A stretch of DNA of 64,000 nucleotides, from assembly GCF_021917145.1 (NCBI RefSeq), contig NC_061080.1, positions 3,701,497 to 3,765,496 of the forward strand, written 5' to 3'. Below, one piece after another: positions 9,179-21,099 of this stretch. Position 1 is the first letter of the stretch. Every line of letters begins with the position of its first letter. The notes beneath the pieces are model-generated. The model was not told where the DNA came from and ran no database searches. It was given only the letters and a program-made list of their open reading frames with translations. The position numbers and the translations under genes were made by a program. The stretch is from Hypomesus transpacificus. Its lineage: Eukaryota > Chordata > Actinopteri > Osmeriformes > Osmeridae.

Positions 9179-10754
9179 GTTCCTTTCCTTCAGTCACACA
9201 GCATCTCTGTAAATACGAGGTAAAATTAAGAGTAGTCTATCCCAAACAAACACACTAACGTAGCCTAAACATGAGGCTTCCTGTGCGGTCCGCAACTTGG
9301 ACTGTGCAAAGCGGAGCACGTGCTCCATACGCTATTATACCGGCTAAACGTTATTAAATGATATAAACAAATACATCATTTGAATACCTTTGTTGTGCTT
9401 CGCTGGAAATAAGTCAGTAGACAATTTTATGATGTGACTCGACTTATTGCCAGTTTGTGAGCAAGCATCTTGAGACTTTACTTTTACTTTCGACAAACTT
9501 CTACCTTCCGCGGCTTCTAAGCATAATTCGGCATAGCCTAGGCTACACATCACTTGAGAACATCTCACTAAGAGATGTAGGCTACGCTTTTAAAACGTGA
9601 AAAGTTTAAACGTGAAACATCTAGCCTACAAAATTAACCGTAACCGTAAGTAACCGTGCGCTAAAGTCAGGATATTCTATACAGATCTCACAAGCCACGC
9701 CTTGTATTTCTCACGCTGAGAAGGAGGCCTAACTGTCCCAAAATCAGTTCACACAGCGAATGTCTTAAACTTTCCTTATTTACCGGCGCACATAGACCCC
9801 TCTCCCCTCCCTAGACCTAGGCCTATGTGCGCCGCTTGGAAAGGCCGAGCCTTCATGTGCTGAATTTGATAGCTTATGGAATTGAAATTGATTTTATGAA
9901 ATAGGGTAAATAAGGAAAGTTTAAGACATTCGCTGTGTGGACTGATTTTGTGACAGTGGAAGGCTATATTCAAGTTTGAAACGGGGTTAATCAGCCTGTA
10001 TGACTGTAATTTAGAACCGCATGAGTACACTATATTTTACTCACCTAAATAAGTAATTCAAAAGTAAGAAAGCATTGAATAATTGGTTTAAATCTCAAAA
10101 TTTAAAATCTCAATTTAATTTCGCCAAAACAATTGCACTGGACCAGCACTGGACCAATAATTCCAGTGTAAACTGTGTTGAACAGCCGCTTGGTCTCACT
10201 TTTCAGAGCCCGTCTACGTCTCCCATATTAGACATTCTCTGCTTTAGACCCTGTAGGCCTATGCCTATGGGCAAGACAGCTAGTGCTACCTTGTTGCAAA
10301 CTCATTGATACGAAACTTCAATTTCCTCTGACATGGATAGAGCCATAACGAATCCTTTTCTCGTCAATGATTACTTTGTTCTTGGGCTATACCAAATGAG
10401 ACATGGGTGGAAATCGACGGGAAATATTGTCCCCTTATTAGCCTTATATGTTATGAGTTTATGTTGAAGTTTTTTTTTTTGTGACAAATTTGTATTGGGA
10501 TGATATATTTCGTACACTATGCAACATACAGTTAACTTAAAATCAAATCAGCGTTCAGGATGGGACGTTCTCCTTTGACATAATTGGTTCCTTCCAACAA
10601 TGGTAGAAGCAGCATGTGTTGTGCCAGCGTGGATAAACAACAGCTTTAGCTAACAACTTTACCTTTAAAATAATTTTCTCTGTGTCACAGTGTGTTATAC
10701 ACTGATATACGAATCCTTTGGAATACTGTTTTAGTTCCCAGAGCACATCTGATC
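9179..10754. other. divergent intergenic region between the NLR gene and ltv1
   Basis: About 1.6 kb separate the NLR start (minus) from the ltv1 start codon (plus), so both promoters must lie here. It contains the foldback MITE at 9732-9957. I see no convincing TATA box. The stretch around 9290-9330 is locally GC-richer and could be part of the NLR 5' end. ltv1 exon 1 must end at 10757. Confidence 0.5.
9732..9957. mobile_element. foldback MITE with 53-bp inverted repeats and a nested inner palindrome
   Basis: The left arm 9732-9784 begins ACTGTCCCAAAATCAG and is the reverse complement of the right arm 9905-9957 with only a few mismatches. Inside, GGCGCACATAG at 9785-9795 pairs with CTATGTGCGCC at 9823-9833, so the left half forms a second hairpin. 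There is no coding capacity. Flanks (GGAGGCCTA and GGAAGGCTA) are similar but not a clean target duplication, so I leave the superfamily open. Confidence 0.8.
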
Positions 10755-13700
10755 ATGGTAAGTTCACTTTTGGTAAATGTAAATTTGCTTGCTAGCTATT
10801 TAGCTAGCTACGATAATAGTGTTAGACTAGTCAACATAACGCTAAATAGGATCAGTCATTCGTTTCATGTTCAGTATTTCATGTTTTTGCTCTTTATCGG
10901 TCTAGTTAACGTTACTTATAGTGTTACCTGTGTGTATGTGGGCTGTGTTGTCCCCTTTGCCTCAACGCTGACATAAGCTAACGAGTTACCAGCAAAATAC
11001 ATCACTCACAGTATCGGTACCACCGGTAAATTTTGCGTATTCCGTAACTGTGCTCAAGGCTGGGCACTGTAATTTCCGTAAAGATAGATTAATTGAAATG
11101 ATCAGTGTATTTCTGTCGTTTGGACTTCTCATTACATGTTATGGCCAATTACACAATGGTTTTCCAGTCAAGCAACCAAGCTAATAAGCTGAGAGGGGAC
11201 AATAAATGGAGTCGTATGTAACTTTGTATGTTTTTCATGGTTCTCTAGCCTCACAGAAAGAAGAAGTCGTTTATACAAAAGAAGAACGCTGTGACGTTTC
11301 ACCTGGTCCACAGGAGCCAGAGGGACCCACTTGCTGCAGACGAAAAGGCCCCCCAGCATGTCCTCTTACCTGCTCACAAGGTAAAAACATACATTAAAGG
11401 GTCATGTATAGTCAAAGGTAATTGATAAACTAGTTCCATCTTGTCACTTGCACTGTATATCTAATTTACGGCATATAAGGATCATCTCCATTCCTTATCT
11501 GGGTTAGTAACTCAATTAGAAAATGCCTCCACAAACCCCATTACATAATGTGTATTATTTCCTTTGATTTGGGTGTGTTGATGTGAGCCACTTGTCACTC
11601 AACACCTTTAACCACATGCAGGTGGAGGTGGAAAAGCAGCACGAGGAGCAGAGGAACTTTGGCGTGTTCTTTGACGACGACTACAACTACCTGCAGCACC
11701 TGAAGGAGACCTCCCGGCCCACGGAGCTGGTGTCATCGGGCCGACCGCACAGAGACAGACAACCCATCGACCACCGAGATGAAGACGAGGAGGAGGAGGA
11801 AATGGAGGAAGGGGTGGAAGTCGCTGGTGTAAGTTTCACTGAATGTGTTTGGGACGGGGTAGATACTTGGTGGTGGATCTTATTTACATTGCTGTGTTGC
11901 TCCTTCTTGCTGTATTTTTTTAACAACGATACCTTTTTCAACAGGCTACTACACTCAATCTACCCTCGTCAGTGTTTGCGTCTGAATTCGAAGAGGAGGT
12001 TGGAATGCTGAACAAAGCAGCCCCCATCTCAGGTAGGCAGCCATGTTGTCAGAATGACACGACCTCTGGACTCAAACTCTAAAAGTTTGGTTTTTAAATG
12101 TAAGTTCAAATCTCAAGATGCATTTGTGTATGTTTTTTCATCACTATGTAGTTTATGGTTTAGAATAACAAAGCATGGTATTCATCAGGTATATAAGTGT
12201 ATCTGGTTTTGTAGGACCCAGGTTGGACATGGATCCCGATATTGTCGCTGCCCTTGACGAGGACTTTGACTTCGACGACCCAGACAACCAACTGGATGAC
12301 GACTTCATCATCAAGGCTAACGACGTCACTGCAGCTGTCGCCATGACGTAAGTCTTTTACCACACCTGTCAATCATCATCAAATTCATCCTGGAACAAAT
12401 TATGCCCTTTGCACTTCTGTTCCACAAATACTTTGCTTTATAAACAATTTTCCATGTCCTCCTTCCTGTTAGCGACGACGATGAGTGGGAGGACACTGAC
12501 TCTGACTCTGATGGCGGCTTCTCCGGGGAGGAGGGTGAGGTGCGCGGCGCGCGGGAGTTCATGTTCATGGACGAGGAGACCAAGAGTCGCTTCACGGAGT
12601 ACTCGCTCACCTCCTCCGTCATGAGGAGGAACGAGCAGCTCACGCTTCTGGACGACCGCTTCGAGAAGGTGAGGGACACGGCGCTGGGGCAGCGCACACG
12701 GGGGCTGGGTGAGCAGGAAGCAGAGAAGGAGCAGAGGAGAAGTAGAAGCAGAAGAGAAGCGGAAGCAGAGAAGAAGTAGACGCAGGAAGCAGAGGAGAAG
12801 TAGAAGCAGGAAGTAGCAGGAACCGTGACTGGATTAGGGCTACGTTTTGGAACCCATATTACATGTTGTGTTAGTGGTTGAAAATGATTTTCAAAGCATT
12901 TGTTTGTATTTTAGAAGGGCATCAAGAACACCCTAGATCCCCATATACGACTTATAATGTTTTTAAGATTGACTGTAAGAACACTTTATGTCCCAGCCAT
13001 TGGAATAGTTTCCCTGTTGTTTCTCCTTCATAGTTTTATGAGCAGTTTGATGACGACGAGATTGGAGCTCTTGACAACGCCGAGCTAGAGGGCTTCATTG
13101 AACCGGACAGCGCCCGCCTCGAGGATATTATCCAAGATTACTTTGTACAAAAGAAAAAAGAGTAAGTGTGTCTGCCCACGAAAATAACAACTTGAAACTC
13201 GCTATAAGAAAAATCATTTTTAAGGGTATAGAATGTAATAGAATATGAGAGAAAACACAAGTGGACATTTTCCTCTTTGAGACATAACACGTTACACACA
13301 ATGAATATACATACACACATCGCTGGACATTGTAAGACATAGAACAGCAAGATTAGAAATGTTTGTATATTTGACATTACGATTTTACAATCACGACCAT
13401 GAACATGTTTCTCAGCTTCCAGAGACCCGACGACCTCGGCCCTAAGGAGCTGCCTGCAGTGAAAGAAGACGAGGAGGACGAGGAGGATGAAGATGAGCAG
13501 GAGATGGAGACGCTCATCATCGAGGCACCAGCAGAAAAGTGGGACTGTGAGACCATTATCAGTGAGTGATAATACACTATCTAAATGTACTTTTGAGAAT
13601 ATCACTCAGAATGTATAACTGGTCAAAATGTCTTGAAACTAGGTTTATATGTTTTTCACTTTATTATTATACATTTTATGCTGTTATACACACATTTTCA

Positions 13701-15039
13701 CTTTCCTGCCCCCCCTCCCAGGCACATATTCAAACCTGTATAACCGCCCCAAAATCATCGCTGATCCACCAAAGGTAAGACCAGTCCAGAGTAGATTTTG
13801 AGAACTGTTAGACCTTACATCAGTTACAAAGTTATAATTCTATTGTTCTGCAGAAGGTCGTTGTAGTAATGCAGTGCTTCGTAGGATTACAATAGCGACA
13901 CATTCATTCGCCTTTCTGTTATCCACTTGGCTTGAGCAGTTGAGTTATTTGATGTACAGTGCTGGCGCGTGAACATTACTAGCAAATAGATCCGCTTCAA
14001 GAATCTTGACAACGTGTTGTGATGTCATGTGTGCCGTCGCCAGACCAAGCCCATCCGAGTGTCCAATAGAACGGGCATTCCCCTGGATGTCCTCCCCGGG
14101 CGGGGCCCGACGGCCAAACAGGCGGAGCGGATGGAGCGCATCAATGACTCGGACCTGCCCCGCACCGCCACCCAACCCCGCCCCAAAGACGAGAGCCAGG
14201 AGGAGCGAAGAGCCAGGAAGCAGGCCATCAAAGAGGAGCGCAAGGTGGGTCTGGGCGTTCTAGTGACATGAAGTACCTCTTAATTAAGTGCTTGATTGAA
14301 ACTGAAATGAGACCCAAAATGTAGACCTGTCGTGGGATCCACCTTTGAGTGGACGTTTATTGCCTCTAGGGCAGGGGTGCCCAATGCGTCGATCGCGATT
14401 GACCAGTCGATCGCAAAGCTTATGGTGGTAGATTGTGTCATAAAACATTTTGACACAAATTTTGTATATTCATGTACTCCATAGAGGTCTCCAATACCCT
14501 GTCTTGGCCTCGGGTTCTGTTTTTTTTCCGTCTTGAAATTAAACTTTTATGTTAATTATACATACCTTCTGAGCCATGCATAGTCTGAATTTATGAATAT
14601 ATTTTGTGGTAGATCATTTTTAATTGGTCAATTTGAAAGTCAAAAAAATGTGGGCACCCCTGCTCTAGGGCATATAGCAACAAAGGCGCCACCACCACGT
14701 CAACCACTAGAGAGAGCTATGACGCTGAGAGAAGAGCTGGTAGGCGCACAGGCATACTGAGATGTGGACGCCACAGTAGTTTAGAATGCCTTGTGAAAAG
14801 CAACTGTTTCAAGAAACGGAGCAGTAAAATACGATGATAAAAGTTCATCATTAACCATTAAATGAGTTAGTTTAACGGTGACATTTCAAATACATTTCAT
14901 GCCACTTTCTGCTGTCGCTCAACAGGAGAGGAGGACGGAGAAGAAGGCCAACCAAATGGCGTTCAAACAGGAGAAAGCCCTACAAGAGAAGCAGATGCTG
15001 GGCCTGCGAGCCAACGTTCAGGGCCTAAAACTTTCCTAA
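10755..15039 (+). CDS. ltv1: Ltv1, 40S ribosomal subunit biogenesis factor
   Basis: Eleven coding exons: 10755-10757, 11249-11380, 11622-11828, 11945-12032, 12215-12347, 12473-12668, 13034-13161, 13416-13561, 13722-13774, 14044-14244, 14926-15039. They add up to 467 codons including the stop, with consistent phases; human LTV1 is about 475. Signatures are the basic start PHRKKKSFIQKKNAVTFHLV, the block FGVFFDDDYNYLQHLKE, the acidic stretch (DLDEDFDFDDPDNQ-like), SRFTEYSLTSSVMRRNEQL, FYEQFDDDEIGALDNAELEG, and the basic C-terminal helix ERRARKQAIKEERK. Ltv1 binds pre-40S particles in nucleus and cytoplasm near uS3 and eS10, and CK1 phosphorylation releases it. That is family knowledge, not read from this sequence. 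The ATG is the last codon of exon 1. The gene is convergent with ifngr1. Confidence 0.95.
12710..12830 (+). repeat. purine-rich imperfect tandem repeat in ltv1 intron 6
   Basis: Starting 40 bases after the exon 6 donor, variants of GAAGCAGAGGAGAAGTA repeat about six times. The plus strand is almost purely A and G with regular C, like exonic-splicing-enhancer sequence but inside the intron. Confidence 0.7.
14372..14662. mobile_element. hAT-type non-autonomous element in ltv1 intron 10
   Basis: A 291-bp element bounded by CAGGGGTGCCCA and its inverse TGGGCACCCCTG, flanked on both sides by a perfect 8-bp direct repeat CTCTAGGG (14364-14371 and 14663-14670). The 8-bp target duplication and the CAGGGGT end are hAT hallmarks. 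The left end also carries a GTCGATCGCGATTGACCAG subterminal palindrome. It has no ORF. Confidence 0.9.
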
Positions 15040-15388
15040 CCGTATCGAGGGACTATGGAGTCGGAGTACTTTGCCCTCATAAAAGGAGAATCAATTGACT
15101 GCCTTGCCGCCTTTAACACTTCTGCAGAAAGCAGAACCTTCAGCGGTGTGCATCAGAGTTGTTTTCCCCCACACACACACCCGAGGGTAATAATGATAAT
15201 ATTCTGTCTGCAGTTCACGACACTGAAACCCAGGAAAATACAATGAATTGTTTTTACAATGCAAGTTGTAGTCCAGAGGATTCATAAATGATGGTATTCT
15301 ACGCCCTGCAGTTTGCAATCCTGTTTTAATTTGTAAAAATAGGATGGGGGGGGGGGGGGTTGGAATGACAAATGTTAAGAAAGTAATT

Positions 15389-15397
15389 TTTATTAAA
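15389..15397. terminator. overlapping poly(A) signals of convergent ltv1 and ifngr1
   Basis: The same nine bases give ATTAAA on the plus strand (15392-15397, 353 bases past the ltv1 stop) and AATAAA on the minus strand (15394-15389, about 490 bases past the ifngr1 stop). A second minus-strand AATAAA is at 15457-15452. A 14-base G tract (15346-15359) lies just before the plus-strand signal. Confidence 0.5.
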
Positions 15398-15884
15398 AAC
15401 GGACAGTGTTACATTCAGTGTCTCTCCATAAAGGCTCCTAAAAGTCCAAGCTTTATTTTCTTTAAAAGATTTATGTAAAAACCGGGATCTTCACAACTTT
15501 TTAAACTTCCAAACAAACCTTCACAAAACCATTTGTCCATCACAAATCTAACCACAATGGTGATTGCATACAGAAAAAAATCAATTGGCGAATAAGTTGA
15601 ACAGTACTGGCAACACTCGATTGTTCTTAGTCATCTACAGATGACTAAGATGAGGTACAAAGTTCATCCAGCACACCTCCACTTCTCGGAGTGGCAGAAT
15701 CTTGATGGCTTTTTATATTTCCAGTTTCCATATAAATGCAACCAAGTGTTCCTGAGAAAAACAACCCAGCTTAGACCGAGGGCACCATCTTTCGTTCCCA
15801 CCCCCCTATGGTTCTTAATGACCTGATGGAGGTTATGGACTCCAGCTTCACCATAATCCTTCACCTTGTTGGGTGCATCTCCAC

Positions 15885-18800
15885 CTACATATCCAGGCTG
15901 TGTGCGTGGCCGTAGCCCGAGGGCGGACACTCATCCTCCTCTTCGTCCTCTTCCAACAACCTTCCAAACTGTGCGTTCTGGTCTTCTACCATACAACATG
16001 GCCGTTCCACCTCGATGATCTCCACCTCTTCAGTCTGTGCCTGGTAGTCTTCGATGGCGATGTGCTCCACTCTGTCCTCTGGAAACTGCATTATTCTTCT
16101 CTCATTAGGGTTTGTCATGAGTGAAGCCTGTCAAGAAAAAGAAACTGTTCAGGGAAGGTCGAAGAAAGTCAAAAAGAAAACATCTGTGATATGTGGTGTG
16201 CACAGCAAAGCCCCCCGCCCAACAACTCACCAATGCCTTTGGCAAAATGGAGGGGTTTGTTTTCCATGCCTTTACCTGGTAGACCATCACTATTATTACC
16301 AAGCTGACAATGATAAACACCGCCAACACAACCCCAAGTAGGATGAAGACGTAAGACTCATGCGCATCTGTGACAAAAATACACAATCGGCATTAGCTGT
16401 GTGAACCTTGTCAGCACATTAAAGGGTCTATTGAAAATTCCTTCGTGGTTTATTGTTAAACTATACGCCAAACTATGCTCCAAACAGGGCTCGTAAGAGA
16501 AAGGCCTTATGACGTTACAAAGGGCATCAAACTTCAAGCCAAACATACAGGCCTTAAAACAAACAATTGATCTAGATTTCCTGAATGGCAATTGGCTTCC
16601 TTACGGTGGTCTTGGGTACAGACAATGGCTGTCTTTTTGAATGGTATTTTCCCGTCCATGATTGAACCGTTTAGTTGAACACAGTATGGTCCCCTACTGC
16701 TGGGTAATACCACCCCACAGTTCCTTGCCATTGTACACTTGTGTGTGGTGGGAGATGACATAGTGTCTGATGTCTGAGGTCAAGAACATACACGATCATG
16801 AATTTAGTGCTTCATTGAATTTTCATAGACAGAAAAAAAACTGGCTTTGTTACAGAAATGCTCATCTTGACATGATTCCATCTTTTAACAACTGGACAGA
16901 CTAAAGAGATGATGGTAGAGGGGAGCGTGAGGCACTGGACATTGATGTTCACTTTTGCTTACATTCTCAGTGAACACTTTGTAGTGGAAGACTCTGTCAA
17001 ACGGGTTTGACTCCGCCAGTTCTTTGTAGTAGTAGAATGGGTTGCGAAAGCTTACCGCAATCCCCATATCATCTGGTGACAGCTTAACAGGAGGGAAATC
17101 CAGGGCACCTGTGAAGGAGAAACCCCCCCAAAAAGGTTACAATTTTGCACATTGATGGACCAGAATCATTTGCTAGATGTTTCAAAAAAGCAAACTCACA
17201 TTTGACATCTGCCATCTTCAAGATGTTAAACGTGATTATTGGGGAGCTGACATGTTGTGAGGTCTCTGCTCCTTCTACAGCTCTGACCTCCACTGCGTAG
17301 CGATTGCTGAATGAGGACGCCCTCATGAGGTGGGTCAAGTCATAATGGAGCTCTGTCGTTGTCACAGTCTTGTTCTCACTGCCAAAACAACCATGGGCAG
17401 TAGAGGCATGAACACAAAACTTTTGAGACCCAAGCAATTGAATCTTATGTCTCAAACGATGAATTATATCCAAATAAGCGAACATAACTTAAATGTAGTG
17501 CTCATTCAAATGCAGAAACTAACCTCTCAGAAACAAAATGTAATATGAAATTAGGTGGTAGAGGGTGCTTGCTGTAATTCCAATAAGCCCTTGTCTGAAA
17601 GTTGTGGCAGCTCACCGTGACGTTTTCTGGTGGCAGAACTATCCAGAACAAAAATAAGACATAATTGCAACATTGTTACATGATTTCAACTGTCACATCC
17701 TCTGTGTTCCTATTATTTGAACAAAGGGCCATCAAGATTAAACACCAGGGTGAAAAAATTCTTCAGGAGTAGCTTAGAGGAGTACCTCTCTGCAACATTT
17801 TAGTGGTCTGTAAATGTCGATATTAAATGAAGAATTTAACATTTTAGGTTAAGTTAGGTAAGGTTTTGCACAGAGCCCCATTATAAGGCAGTAACTGTGT
17901 TTTGATCATTTGCTGTTGAACCTCCTGATGCCACTTAATCAGGAGCTGGCTAATCTGTTCCATTCAGGAAGGCTGTTAGCAGCCTAGTGCCCACGCCAAT
18001 TCCCAGATGGTAAAGTGAAGACACCTGGCCATAGCTCCTTCCCCTACCAGCTTGTTTTTCTACCCACAACATCATACCTCATTTATCATGGCGAGATAAC
18101 ATGGAACATTTTGCAATAGAATTCAGCCATTGTACAACAAGACTGTGCAAGCTTTGGGGTCTCATAATTCTGTCCCATATTAGTAGGTGTTAATGTTCCT
18201 AATCTAATTTGTTATCCCTTTTATCTGGGCCTGCAAGCTATAGGTTTGAAAAATGGGGTTTACATGACATGGTAAGCTACATCAAATTTCACAACCCCCA
18301 CATCCAGGGGCGCCGTATAGGGGGGAAATGTTAAGACGATTCTAAGGGCCCTGACTGACAGGGGCCCCAAAAAATAGAAATGTATAGAAATGATTAAGAA
18401 ATATAAATATATATTTTCTTTTTCATGGGGCCCAAAATTCCTGGCGGCGCCCCTGCCCACATTCAAGGAACAAGGAAAGAACGTTTCAGTTTCCCTGAAG
18501 TCAATCTAAATGCAGGCTTGTAGACGTACCCACAGAAGGCATGAAATCACAGCCATCCACACAATACAGTTGGTAAAACGTGTACCTAGCGCTAATTCAC
18601 GTCTGTTCACATGATCTTGAAAAAGGACTCAACTTATTTAAAACAGAACATTGTCCTTCCACATGTCATCTTCTGATAGCTCTATTCTGTCAACTGGCAC
18701 ACTCCATCTCTGTGAGAAAATCAAACTTTGATGCATATGTTTAAAAATGCTTTTGTCGTTTTTATACGCCAAAGCTCAAAACATGGGGGCCTGTATCCTC

Positions 18801-19596
18801 TGCTGAACTGGTAACCTTAGCCTATAATACACACATACAAAATTATAAATTTGTTGCACATCAACATTCCACATCATCAATAGAGTGTCAATCCTTGCCC
18901 AACCCTGGAATTTCTTGAGTCATATCCAACTTTACTGACGTTCTATAATGAGTCCACAGTTCAGAGTCACCCTTTGGCATATTGGAGATAAAGATTTTGA
19001 TGATAGGCAACTGAAAAAAATGTAAAACAGAACTGATTCTTTGGTCTTGTTGGAACTGACACCATAATGCCCGGGTTTCCCAGATTCGTTAAGAAGCTCT
19101 TAGTTTCAAATTATCCATTGAGACCCACCAAATTTAATGAAAATACTTTGGAATGGAATAAGTTAGGAAGGGGAGTTTGACTGGTATTTTTTTCGGGCAG
19201 AGGCCAGTTTGCTTACAGTCAAAACAGCAGACATTACAGAGTCAAAAGTTAAAAAAAATCTTTAGCCCCTACACATCCTGTTGACTGATCCATATTAAAG
19301 CAAGCGTAGATCTCTTGTTTAAAAGGGGATTTTGTTAGGGACAAACAGCATTAACCAGAAAGTTAGTGATAAACTATAAAAATGAATTAAAACGTGGCTG
19401 TAGTTAATATACAATTAACATTATTAGAACATATAGCTCATTTGACATTCAAGCGATTGTTGGCAGACAGCGGAGTTCAAATTTATTTTAATTTGACGAA
19501 ATTGGTTATGGTAAAGGAATAAGACTTACCGAGTGACGAGACATATTCGACTATGATCATTAGAATTAGGATAAACACAGAAGTTGCCAGCACCAT
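15885..19596 (-). CDS. ifngr1: interferon-gamma receptor 1-like class II cytokine receptor (CRFB family)
   Basis: Seven coding exons read from the minus strand: 19596-19530, 17638-17524, 17378-17200, 17108-16963, 16773-16605, 16367-16231, 16127-15885. They add up to 352 codons with the stop, and all phases agree. Residues 1-22 are a hydrophobic signal peptide. The first fibronectin domain opens with LPPENVTVSCHNF and has WNYS; the second (about 122-225) has VFHYKVF and four cysteines. Residues about 231-255 are the transmembrane helix. The cytoplasmic tail has ILPKAL (266-271), matching the JAK1-binding LPKS box just inside the membrane of IFNGR1, and an acidic end. The protein stops soon after GYGHAH (342-347), where mammals have the STAT1-docking YDKPH. 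IFN-gamma binding leads to JAK1/STAT1 signalling in the family. Exon 5 has an alternative acceptor nearer TGTACAATGG. The crfb13 versus crfb17 paralogue is not decided. Confidence 0.85.
18305..18455. mobile_element. 151-bp hAT-type MITE in ifngr1 intron 1
   Basis: Ends are CAGGGGCGCCG and its inverse CGGCGCCCCTG. The flanks CCCACATC (18297-18304) and CCCACATT (18456-18463) form an 8-bp target duplication with one change. The interior is AT-rich without an ORF. Confidence 0.85.
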
Positions 19597-21071
19597 GGCT
19601 CTCGTTTTGTGGAGAATTCAAACTCTGAATCATGCTATTTTATCAAAATGATTGACTAAACTGGAGCTCCTCCATGAAACCATTTGTCTTCAAAGTTAGT
19701 TCAGTATCTGGTAACTATCGCGACTTCAATGTGACGCCCCGAGACCGCAGCTTCCTCATTTTATTGCAACATATGTTAAATACCCTTTGAATACGCGGGT
19801 TTAATCGAAATGAATAGCCAAAATGAAAATAAACTATTATTATTTAGTAGTTCTAAATGTTTATGTAGCCCACCGAAAACACACTTTAAGCGGGAGTAAA
19901 CAGGCGAATAGTGAATATTCACACACCTTGATAACAACACTTTCGTTGACGTCAAACGATTCAGGAAAGGGAGGCTAACTTCACAGGTTAAAACACGTGG
20001 GTAGCCAAGGTAGAAAGTCGTTGCGTGGTCTATTCCTCCGCCTGTTGTTTCTCATGGGTAAAACACTTCCGAGTCTACGATTCTGGAAAGGCATTAATAG
20101 CAGATTAGCAATCGTGGTACCCAAGGCCCATATGCAGCCACTCTATAGATGGAATTGGGTGGTTTAGAACATGTTGTTTGTTGGTGTGTCTACTAAATCA
20201 TTTTTGTGAACAACTGGCTGAAGATCTAGCTCTAGATTTATAGCTTGGCCCCTTGCACGTCCAGGGTTAGCAAGTCCTTTGGGTAGGACCTTGAACACTT
20301 GAACACCATATCACAGTGTGTTTTCCATCCTTGTTTGAGGTGTGTGTTGGTAATCGTGGACTTCCCAACTTATTACCTTGTGATAGTTCACAAGGTTAAA
20401 AAAATATATGGTTTTAGACACACATTAGAGAATCTTATATCACCAATATTATACATCAGCAGATGCATTTTAAGAATCACATCTTATATCAACAAGTACA
20501 GGAAAATTCAAATCTAGTTTTTGCAAACCCTAGCATAACACATCTTAATATATGAAGCAGGCAGTTTGTAATATAAAACTCTGAGGTGAATGAAGAAGAG
20601 GAGAAATTAAAAATAAAACCTGATTTAATATATAACCTTTTATAAATGTATTTCATAAATATGTTGTGTGTAGTCACGGTCAATAAAGTGCAACATAATA
20701 AATCACCATCTGAAAACTCTTTTTTTGCGTGCTGTGCACAATCATGTTAAATGACATATTTTTACCCTACGTAGACAAAACTGCAACAGATTTTTGGGGC
20801 AAATGCTTAACCACGTGCTCTCAAGCTAAATCCATCACATGCAGGCTAAAGCCTACCAAAAGTTCCTAAATCCAAATAGAAGTGCTGTTGTGTTGTAATT
20901 ATGTCCTAAATTCTCTTAAACTCAGATGAATCTTTGATATTTAATATTAGATCTACTTAAAATCTCTTCAAAATATGATCTATTCTTTCAAACTCCAATG
21001 AATTAAAGTCCATCCTTTCCATTTTCTTTGTTCCTGTGGGAATGTTTTATATTTTTTTACGTAATGCAATG

Positions 21072-21099
21072 CAAATGTCATCATCAATGATGACATTTG
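21072..21099. repeat. 28-bp near-perfect palindrome
   Basis: CAAATGTCATCAT, two spacer bases, then ATGATGACATTTG. Both 13-bp arms match exactly. It stands alone in unique-looking DNA, with no transposon ends around it. Confidence 0.8.
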
